DNA from: GCA-2687515 sp046582475
Lineage (GTDB): Bacteria; Pseudomonadota; Alphaproteobacteria; Rhodospirillales; UBA2165
Assembly (NCBI GenBank): GCA_046582475.1
Contig: JAYGEH010000539.1
Coordinates: 1-15,864 of the forward strand
Direction: 5' to 3'
Length of the DNA: 15,864 nucleotides
Part shown: positions 11,001 to 15,864 of the stretch, in pieces
How the letters are laid out: every line of letters starts with the position of its first letter
How positions within the stretch are numbered: the first letter of the stretch is position 1
Position numbers and translations under genes: made by a program
The notes under the pieces: model-generated
The model's database searches: none
What the model was told of the DNA's origin: nothing
The model's input: the letters and a program-made list of their open reading frames with translations, nothing else

Positions 11001-12220
11001 CCAAACTGCTGGTTCAAAGCGGCAAGAAAGTCAGCCGCGGCGACAAGCTGGCGGAATGGGATCCCTATACTCTGCCGATCATTACCGAAAAAGAAGGCAT
11101 CGCCAATTACGTCGATCTGGACGAAGGCGTGACCATGCGGGAATCGGTTGACGATGCGACCGGTATCTCGTCCAAGGTGGTGATCGATTGGAAACAGCAG
11201 CCGCGGGCCGCCGATCTTCGCCCGCGTATCACCTTGCGCGATGGGCGCAACCGCGTCGTCAAGCTGCCGAACGGGTTAGAGGCCAGGTATTTCATGTCCG
11301 TGGACGCTATTTTGAGCATCGAAAACGGACAGAAGGTCAACGCCGGTGACGTGCTCGCGCGGATCCCGCGTGAATCCTCCAAGACCCGCGATATCACGGG
11401 CGGCTTGCCCCGGGTTGCGGAACTGTTCGAGGCGCGCAAGCCCAAGGATCATGCCATCATCGCGGAGAACGAGGGTCGCATCGAGTTCGGCAAGGATTAT
11501 AAAAACAAGCGGCGCATCGTTGTGGTGCCGGATGATAAAGCGCTCGAGCCCGTCGACTATCTGATTCCGAAGGGCAAGCATATCAGCGTCCAAGAAGGCG
11601 ACTATGTGGAGCGCGGCGATCCGCTGATGGATGGCAACCCGGTTCCCCATGATATTTTGAAAGTTTTGGGTGTCGAAGCCCTGGCGGAATATCTGATCAA
11701 TGAGATCCAAGATGTCTATCGTCTGCAAGGCGTTCGCATCGACGACAAACATATCGAAGTCATTGTGCGCCAGATGCTGCAGAAAGTAGAGATCGTCGAT
11801 GGCGGCGATAGTACCTTCCTGGTCGGTGAATTGATCGACCGCTTCGAATACGATAAGCACAACGCCGAGATCAAGAAGAGAAAGGGCCAAATCGCAACCT
11901 CCGTGCCCATGCTCCAGGGCATTACCAAGGCGTCGTTGCAAACCACGTCCTTTATATCGGCGGCTTCGTTCCAGGAAACCACCCGGGTGTTGACCGAGGC
12001 AGCGGTTTCCGGAAAACGCGACAATCTGATCGGGTTGAAGGAAAATGTCATCGTCGGCCGCTTGATCCCGGCGGGAACCGGTTCGGTCATGAAGCGCCTG
12101 CGCGCCATTGCGGCGGACCGCGACGACGTGCTGGAAGCCGAGTCGGCAAAAGTCCAGGCCCTGGCCGATGCTTCGGCGGCGGCCAGCGAAGAGGCGGCAG
12201 CCGACCCGGCGGCCGAATAG
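8030..12220 (+). CDS. rpoC: DNA-directed RNA polymerase subunit beta'
   Basis: The beta' subunit (1396 aa) forms the clamp and carries the catalytic magnesium site. The start is ATG 8030 (MNELTRIFEP) with AGGAGAG at 8018-8024. The N-terminal zinc-binding domain has C70, C72, C85 and C88. The catalytic motif NADFDGD lies at 459-465, with D461, D463 and D465 holding Mg2+. The second zinc site is C804, C878, C885 and C888, the same spacing as E. coli shifted by ten residues. The trigger loop region QSIGEPGTQLTMRTFHIGG (911-929) has M922 and H926. The C-terminus ends in an Ala/Glu-rich tail (SAAASEEAAADPAAE). All key residues are present and the length is normal for alphaproteobacteria. An intrinsic terminator begins 22 nt after the stop. 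Confidence 0.99.
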   Translation: MNELTRIFEPQAGNQQFDQIRISIASPERIRSWSFGEIKKPETINYRTFKPERDGLFCARIFGPIKDYECLCGKYKRMKYKGIVCEKCGVEVTLSKVRRDRMGHIELAAPVAHIWFMKSLPSRIGLMVDMTLKDLERVLYFENYVVTEPGLTPLAENQLLSEDEFQDAVDEYGEDAFQAGIGAEALRDMLKTIDLEEEAESLRVDLKETNSEAKRKKFIKRLKLVEAFVASGARPEWMILEVVPVIPPELRPLVPLDGGRFATSDLNDLYRRVINRNNRLRRLIELRAPEIIVRNEKRMLQESVDALFDNGRRGRAITGANKRPLKSLSDMLKGKQGRFRQNLLGKRVDYSGRSVIVVGPELLLHQCGLPKKMALELFKPFVYSRLEKYGMATTIKAAKRMVEKERPEVWDILEEVIREHPVLLNRAPTLHRLGIQAFEPVLIEGKAIQLHPLVCAAFNADFDGDQMAVHVPLSLEAQLEARVLMMSTNNILSPANGKPIIVPSQDIVLGLYYMTLMLDGEPGEGMRFTDIDEIEQALSQGVISIHSKIIARIRITDEDGKQVLERVKTTPGRMLLGELLPVNPALGFDLINRLVTKKEISSVLDEVYRHCGQKETVIFADHIMGLGFKHACQAGISFGKDDLVVPSEKQKLVDDTEAMVESFERQYQDGLITLGEKYNKAIDAWSTCTDQVADAMMAGISKVVPGEPVNSVFMMSDSGARGSAAQMKQLAGMRGLMAKPSGEIIETPIISNFKEGLSVLEYFNSTHGARKGLADTALKTANSGYLTRRLVDVAQDCIITIEDCGTDDHIHSNAVIEGGETILSLPDRVLGRTVAEDVIDSETNKVIISKNTLLDEAACEKLGVADIEMVKIRSVLTCEAKTGVCGACYGRDLARGTKVNIGEAVGVIAAQSIGEPGTQLTMRTFHIGGAAQRSTEQSSIESSADAKVDLLNCNVVKNSAGINIVMSRNTELLLIDERKRERARHRIPYGAKLLVQSGKKVSRGDKLAEWDPYTLPIITEKEGIANYVDLDEGVTMRESVDDATGISSKVVIDWKQQPRAADLRPRITLRDGRNRVVKLPNGLEARYFMSVDAILSIENGQKVNAGDVLARIPRESSKTRDITGGLPRVAELFEARKPKDHAIIAENEGRIEFGKDYKNKRRIVVVPDDKALEPVDYLIPKGKHISVQEGDYVERGDPLMDGNPVPHDILKVLGVEALAEYLINEIQDVYRLQGVRIDDKHIEVIVRQMLQKVEIVDGGDSTFLVGELIDRFEYDKHNAEIKKRKGQIATSVPMLQGITKASLQTTSFISAASFQETTRVLTEAAVSGKRDNLIGLKENVIVGRLIPAGTGSVMKRLRAIAADRDDVLEAESAKVQALADASAAASEEAAADPAAE

Positions 12221-12241
12221 ACAACCGCTAAAGCATGCCGG

Positions 12242-12273
12242 AAAAACCCCGCCGCGTCAGCGGCGGGGTTTTT
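12242..12273 (+). terminator. Rho-independent terminator of the rpoBC transcription unit
   Basis: A perfect 14-bp stem pairs 12242-12255 with 12260-12273 around a GTCA loop. The GC core is CCCCGCCGC/GCGGCGGGG, flanked by an A5 tract on the left and a T5 tract on the right. The same shape would also work on the opposite strand. It lies 22 nt after the rpoC stop and separates this unit from the rpsL operon. Confidence 0.93.
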
Positions 12274-12286
12274 CTTCGGCCAAATT

Positions 12287-12306
12287 GATTCGGGGGCCCC
12301 CGAATC
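12287..12306. repeat. Perfect 20-bp palindrome after the rpoC terminator
   Basis: GATTCGGGGG (12287-12296) is followed directly by its exact reverse complement CCCCCGAATC (12297-12306). There is no spacer. As RNA it could form 8 bp with a GGCC loop. As DNA it is a symmetric site. No T run follows, so it is not a typical second terminator. Its role is unknown. Confidence 0.6.
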
Positions 12307-12467
12307 CCGATCTTTGCTGCCGGAGAATTTGGGCGTTTTCGGTGCCGGTCGGACCGCAAACCATGAAATTCGCCGGCCAATTTGCCCGCAATTGGCGCCT
12401 AAATCCGGAAATTCGCAAAATATTGTGCAAATCATCGATTTGGTCGGGAAATCTGCCGTTCTTTTGC

Positions 12468-12496
12468 TTGACGGGGAAAATCCACATGCATAATAT
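12468..12496 (+). promoter_or_regulatory. Sigma70-type promoter of the rpsL (str) operon
   Basis: The -35 element TTGACG (12468-12473, within CTTGAC, the alphaproteobacterial form) is followed by a 17-bp spacer and a -10 element TAATAT (12491-12496). The overlapping CATAAT (12489-12494) matches TATAAT better but gives a 15-bp spacer. Transcription would start near 12502-12505, leaving a leader of about 190 nt before rpsL. An A/T-rich stretch (about 12410-12441) lies upstream and could act as an UP element. The position between a terminator and rpsL supports the call. Confidence 0.7.
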
Positions 12497-12592
12497 GCGC
12501 GCCTTCCCGGGGGCGTTGGTGGTAGGTGTCCATCCTAGACGCTGCGCTGCCCGTAAAATGAAACATACGCGCCCAAGTGGGGCATGTCCGAC

Positions 12593-12631
12593 CCGCCGAG
12601 AGCAGGGTATTCCTGCTCTGCGAGCGGTTTT
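12593..12631 (+). promoter_or_regulatory. rpsL leader hairpin followed by a short T run (attenuator-like)
   Basis: An 8-bp perfect stem AGAGCAGG/CCTGCTCT (12599-12606 with 12612-12619, loop GTATT) sits on a 4-bp lower stem CCGC/GCGG (12593-12596 with 12624-12627) across an internal loop. TTTT follows at 12628-12631. It lies in the probable 5' leader of rpsL, 62 nt before the start codon. It could be a weak terminator or a ribosomal-protein binding site. The rest of the 420-nt rpoC-rpsL gap shows no gene. Confidence 0.45.
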
Positions 12632-12675
12632 GTCGCGTTGATAAATGTCCAGGCTGGGCGTTTGGCGGTGGCAAG

Positions 12676-12680
12676 AGGAG
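12676..12680 (+). promoter_or_regulatory. Distant Shine-Dalgarno of rpsL
   Basis: AGGAG is the only strong Shine-Dalgarno upstream of rpsL, but 13 nt separate it from ATG 12694, more than the usual 5-9. A minimal AGG at 12688-12690 is nearer. The start itself is secure from the S12 N-terminus. Confidence 0.5.
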
Positions 12681-12693
12681 TTGAAACAGGCTG

Positions 12694-13065
12694 ATGCCAA
12701 CGATCAATCAATTGATCCGCAAACCGCGGAAACGACCGGTTGCGCGGAACAAGGTTCCCGCCATGGAAGCCTGTCCGCAAAAGCGCGGCGTCTGCACGCG
12801 GGTCTATACAACGACGCCGAAAAAGCCGAACTCGGCATTGCGTAAAGTGGCCCGTGTCCGCCTTACCAACGGCTTTGAAGTCATTTCCTATATTCCGGGC
12901 GAAGGACATAACCTGCAGGAACACTCGGTCGTGCTCATTCGCGGTGGCCGCGTCAAGGATTTGCCCGGCGTCCGCTACCACATCATCCGCGGCGTTCTCG
13001 ATACCCAAGGTGTCGATGACCGCCGCCAGCGCCGTTCCAAATACGGCGCCAAGCGTCCGAAGTAG
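12694..13065 (+). CDS. rpsL: 30S ribosomal protein S12
   Basis: S12 (123 aa) lies at the decoding centre and controls accuracy. The sequence begins MPTINQLIRKPRK and has the conserved loop TTTPKKPNSALRKV (39-52) and GGRVKDLPGVRYH (84-96). K43 and K88, where changes commonly give streptomycin resistance, are both wild type. D89 is the residue that RimO methylthiolates in other bacteria. The C-terminus RRSKYGAKRPK is typical. This is the first gene of the str operon, behind its own promoter at about 12468-12496. rpsG follows after only 9 nt, much less than the roughly 100-nt gap in E. coli that binds S7. Confidence 0.98.
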   Translation: MPTINQLIRKPRKRPVARNKVPAMEACPQKRGVCTRVYTTTPKKPNSALRKVARVRLTNGFEVISYIPGEGHNLQEHSVVLIRGGRVKDLPGVRYHIIRGVLDTQGVDDRRQRRSKYGAKRPK

Positions 13066-13074
13066 GGGATCCAA

Positions 13075-13545
13075 ATGTCGCGCAGACACGCAGCGGAAAA
13101 ACGCGAAATATTTCCCGATCCCAAGTTCGGAGATCTGGTGATAACCCGGTTGATGAATGCCATCATGCTCGATGGCAAGAAATCCACCGCCGAACGTATT
13201 GTTTATGGCGCCTTTGACGATATGGAGGGCAAGACCAAGAACGATCCGGTCAAAACCTTCCACGAGGCGCTCGAAAATGTGAAGCCGCAGATCGAAGTTC
13301 GCTCGCGCCGCGTCGGCGGTGCCACCTATCAGGTGCCGGTCGAGGTTCGCTCCGAACGCTCACAGGCGCTGGCCATCCGCTGGATCATCGACGTGGCCCG
13401 CGCGCGCTCCGAAAATACCATGGTCGACCGCCTTTCGGGTGAACTGCTCGACGCCGCCAATAACCGTGGTAATGCGGTTAAAAAGCGCGAAGACACTCAT
13501 AAAATGGCCGAAGCCAACAAAGCCTTCTCCCATTATCGCTGGTAA
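13075..13545 (+). CDS. rpsG: 30S ribosomal protein S7
   Basis: S7 (156 aa) nucleates assembly of the 30S head, binds the 3' major domain of 16S rRNA and contacts E-site tRNA. It begins MSRRHAAEKREIFPDPKFGD. It contains the conserved blocks NAIMLDGKKSTAERIVYGAF, NVKPQIEVRSRRVGGATYQVPVEV and the C-terminal KKREDTHKMAEANKAFSHYRW. The 156-aa length is the common short form. The ATG at 13075 follows AGGGGAT (13064-13070), which overlaps the rpsL stop codon and implies coupled translation. In E. coli S7 represses this operon from the rpsL-rpsG gap, but the gap here is too short for that element. Confidence 0.98.
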   Translation: MSRRHAAEKREIFPDPKFGDLVITRLMNAIMLDGKKSTAERIVYGAFDDMEGKTKNDPVKTFHEALENVKPQIEVRSRRVGGATYQVPVEVRSERSQALAIRWIIDVARARSENTMVDRLSGELLDAANNRGNAVKKREDTHKMAEANKAFSHYRW

Positions 13546-13593
13546 GCGCGGGAGCCGGGTTGATAAAAAAGAATAGAGAAGAAGAACAAAAAG

Positions 13594-15672
13594 ATGGCAC
13601 GCACCACTCCTCTCGAGCGTTACCGCAATATCGGCATCATGGCCCATATTGATGCCGGGAAAACCACGACCACGGAACGCATTCTTTTTTATACCGGGCG
13701 TTCCTACAAGATCGGCGAGGTCCATGACGGCAATGCCACCATGGACTGGATGGAACAGGAGCAGGAGCGCGGCATCACCATTACGTCCGCCGCGACCACC
13801 TGCGAATGGAAAGATCACCGCGTCAATATTATCGACACCCCCGGCCACGTCGATTTCACCATCGAGGTGGAACGGAGCCTGCGTGTTCTCGACGGCGCGG
13901 TTGCGATTTTCGACAGCGTCGCCGGCGTTGAACCCCAGTCGGAAACGGTCTGGCGCCAAGCCGACAAATATGAAGTGCCGCGCATTTGTTTCATTAACAA
14001 GATGGATCGGGTCGGCGCCGATTTCCACCGCTGCGTCGATATGATCCGCGACCGTTTGGGCGCCAAGCCGCTGGTGACCCAGCTCCCCGTAGGATCGGAA
14101 TCCGAATTTGCCGGCATTGTCGATCTGGTCAAAATGCAGGCCGTCATCTGGAAAGAAGAAACGCTCGGCGCCGAGTTTGATTATACCGACATCCCGGCCG
14201 ATCTGGCCGACCAGGCGGCCCAATACCGTAAAAAGCTGTTGGAGACCGCGGTCGAGCAGGACGATACCGTGATGGAGGCCTATCTGGAAGGCGAAGAACC
14301 GGATGAGGAGGCGCTCAAAAAATGCATCCGCGCCGGCACCGTTTCCGGCGAATTCGTTCCGATACTTTGCGGTTCCGCCTTCAAGAACAAAGGCGTTCAG
14401 CCGCTTCTCGACGCGGTTGTCGATTTCCTTCCGGGACCCACCGACGTTCCCGCCATCAAGGGCATCGACGCTAAAACCGAAGCCGTGATCGAACGTTCAA
14501 ATACCGATGACGAGCCGTTCTCGGCACTGGCTTTCAAGATCATGAACGATCCGTTTGTCGGCTCGCTGACCTTCGTGCGGATCTATTCGGGCGTCCTCCA
14601 CAGCGGCTCCCACGTGACGAATACGGTGAAGGGCAAGCGCGAGCGCGTCGGCCGCATGCTTTTGATGCATGCCAATAGCCGCGAAGATATCAAGGAAGCC
14701 CGGGCCGGCGATATTATTGCCCTGGCCGGTCTCAAGGAAACCACCACCGGCGATACGCTTTCCGATACCAAAAATCAGGTTATTCTCGAACGCATTGAAT
14801 TTCCCGAACCGGTTATCGAGGTTGCGGTGGAACCCAAGACCAAGGCCGATCAGGAAAAAATGAGCCAGGCTTTGGCGCGCCTCGCCGCCGAGGACCCCTC
14901 GTTTCGTGTCACCACCGACCCGGAAAGCGGTCAGACCGTGATCAAGGGGATGGGCGAGTTGCACCTGGAAGTCCTGGTCGACCGCATGTGCCGCGAGTTC
15001 AGCGTCGAGGCGGGTGTCGGCCAGCCCCAGGTGGCCTACCGCGAAACCATCACGATACCCTCGACCGTGGATTACATTCACAAGAAACAGACCGGCGGCG
15101 CTGGTCAGTATGCGCGCATCAAAGTCAAGTTCGAGCCGCTGCCGCCGGGATCGGGCTTCGAATTCGCCAATTCCGTGGTCGGCGGCAAAGTGCCCAAAGA
15201 ATATATACCGGGCGTTCAAAAAGGCTTTCGATCGGCCATGGATTCGGGGCCGTTGTCCGGTTTTCCGGTCACCGATTTTAAGGCCGAACTTTACGACGGC
15301 GATTCCCATGACGTGGATTCGAGCGTCATGGCCTTCGAGATCGCGGCCCGCGCCGCCTTCCGGGAAGGCATGCTGAAAGCCGGCCCGGTCATGCTGGAAC
15401 CCATCATGCGGGTCGAAGTGGTGACGCCGGGTGAATATATGGGCGATATCATCGGCGATCTGAACAGCCGCCGGGGCAACGTTTCGGCCATGGACCAGCG
15501 CGGCAACGCGCGCGTTATTTCGGCCATGGTGCCACTCGCCAATATGTTCGGCTACGTCAATACTTTGCGCTCCCAAAGTCAGGGGCGCGCCCAGTTTACC
15601 ATGCATTTCGATCACTATGCGCAGCTTCCCGCGGCGGTATCCGAGGAAGTGCGCGAACGGCTCGCCGGTTAA
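13594..15672 (+). CDS. fusA: Elongation factor G
   Basis: EF-G (692 aa) is the GTPase that drives ribosomal translocation and, with RRF, ribosome recycling. The G domain has G1 AHIDAGKT (17-24), switch I RGITI (59-63), G3 DTPGH (81-85) and G4 NKMD (135-138). Domain II begins near residue 306 (EPFSALAFKIMNDPFVG). Domain III contains KMSQALARLAAEDPSF. Domain IV has YRETI and TGGAGQYARI. Domain V begins near 605 (MRVEVVTPGEYMGDIIGDLNSRRG). All five domains and the GTPase motifs are intact and the length is normal. The ATG at 13594 has only an A/G-rich stretch upstream (around 13575-13584) instead of a clear Shine-Dalgarno. It lies 48 nt after rpsG and 51 nt before tuf. Confidence 0.99.
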   Translation: MARTTPLERYRNIGIMAHIDAGKTTTTERILFYTGRSYKIGEVHDGNATMDWMEQEQERGITITSAATTCEWKDHRVNIIDTPGHVDFTIEVERSLRVLDGAVAIFDSVAGVEPQSETVWRQADKYEVPRICFINKMDRVGADFHRCVDMIRDRLGAKPLVTQLPVGSESEFAGIVDLVKMQAVIWKEETLGAEFDYTDIPADLADQAAQYRKKLLETAVEQDDTVMEAYLEGEEPDEEALKKCIRAGTVSGEFVPILCGSAFKNKGVQPLLDAVVDFLPGPTDVPAIKGIDAKTEAVIERSNTDDEPFSALAFKIMNDPFVGSLTFVRIYSGVLHSGSHVTNTVKGKRERVGRMLLMHANSREDIKEARAGDIIALAGLKETTTGDTLSDTKNQVILERIEFPEPVIEVAVEPKTKADQEKMSQALARLAAEDPSFRVTTDPESGQTVIKGMGELHLEVLVDRMCREFSVEAGVGQPQVAYRETITIPSTVDYIHKKQTGGAGQYARIKVKFEPLPPGSGFEFANSVVGGKVPKEYIPGVQKGFRSAMDSGPLSGFPVTDFKAELYDGDSHDVDSSVMAFEIAARAAFREGMLKAGPVMLEPIMRVEVVTPGEYMGDIIGDLNSRRGNVSAMDQRGNARVISAMVPLANMFGYVNTLRSQSQGRAQFTMHFDHYAQLPAAVSEEVRERLAG

Positions 15673-15723
15673 CGGCGGGATAAATTTTAAGGTTTTAATT
15701 CGAGTACGTCGGAGGCAAATAAG

Positions 15724-15864
15724 ATGGCAAAAGAGAAATTTCAGCGCACCAAGCCGCACTGCAACGTTGGCACGATCGGCCATGTTGATCACGGCAAGAC
15801 GACGCTGACGGCGGCGATCACGCGGGTTTTGGCGTTGACCGGCGGCGCCGAGTTCACCGATTTT
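15724..15864 (+). CDS. tuf: Elongation factor Tu, N-terminal start (partial, second tuf copy)
   Basis: The first 47 codons of EF-Tu run off the window end. The protein begins MAKEKFQRTKPHCNVGTIGH. The P-loop GHVDHGKT lies at residues 19-26 (H20 to K25 contact GTP and Mg2+ as in the family). The following helix TLTAAITRVLAL is normal. The insert-like GGAEFTDF corresponds to the start of switch I. A clear GGAGG (15711-15715) lies 8 nt before ATG 15724. The gene is the last of the classic str order rpsL-rpsG-fusA-tuf. It is a different copy from the one ending at 136, and because the two visible parts do not overlap, their identity cannot be compared here. Confidence 0.98.
   Translation, partial: MAKEKFQRTKPHCNVGTIGHVDHGKTTLTAAITRVLALTGGAEFTDF

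Noticed and set aside
12495..12641. Possible leader peptide beginning MRAFPGALVV upstream of rpsL
   Set aside because: Its ATG overlaps the -10 box, upstream of the expected transcription start, and no Shine-Dalgarno precedes it.
12645..12845. 66-codon frame starting before and overlapping rpsL in another phase
   Set aside because: It overlaps the highly conserved S12 gene, lacks a ribosome-binding site and resembles nothing known.
14497..15792. Long open frame (431 codons) on the minus strand opposite fusA and the tuf start
   Set aside because: It is antisense to strongly conserved EF-G coding sequence, has no recognisable domain and has the same compositional look as the other shadows.

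Overview
This window is a conserved housekeeping locus from an alphaproteobacterium: the tuf / tRNA-Trp / secE-nusG / L11-L10-rpoBC cluster followed directly by the str operon (rpsL-rpsG-fusA-tuf). All genes are on the + strand. The placement in Alphaproteobacteria rests on the continuous gene order, the alpha-type RpoB (1392 aa) and RpoC (1396 aa), the RpoB rifampicin-region sequence DQTNPLSEITHKRRLSALG, and a tRNA-Trp gene between tuf and secE. The acidic, Ala/Glu-rich tail of RpoC and the moderately GC-rich sequence resemble Rhodospirillales-like lineages, but I cannot fix the order or genus by reading alone.

Layout. Positions 1-136 are the 3' end of one tuf gene, followed 16 nt later by tRNA-Trp(CCA) at 153-228. 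Then come secE (309-506) and nusG (510-1040), nearly abutting. A 72-nt gap carries an L1-type autoregulatory hairpin ahead of rplK-rplA (1113-2232). A 323-nt structured leader with a recognisable L10 (rplJ) leader core precedes rplJ-rplL (2556-3517). A 297-nt structured gap leads to rpoB (3815-7993) and rpoC (8030-12220). A strong intrinsic terminator (12242-12273) ends this unit.

The next 420 nt are non-coding. They contain a perfect 20-bp palindrome, a good sigma70-type promoter (12468-12496) and a leader hairpin followed by a short T run. Then come rpsL, rpsG, fusA and the 5' end of a second tuf copy, which runs off the window.

Together the genes supply the core of gene expression: RNA polymerase beta and beta', the elongation factor NusG, the L1/L11/L10/L12 stalk proteins, decoding-centre and head proteins S12 and S7, both elongation-factor GTPases, a tRNA and the translocon subunit SecE. 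The most informative non-coding elements are the two ribosomal-protein leaders (L1-like and L10-like), which imply translational feedback. The 9-nt rpsL-rpsG gap is too short for the E. coli-type S7 feedback site, so str operon control may have moved elsewhere, possibly to the rpsL leader.

I found no mobile element, CRISPR array, toxin-antitoxin, defence or otherwise novel gene system. Every reading frame that is not one of the genes listed looks like a shadow of a real gene. The points worth a second look are all regulatory or structural.
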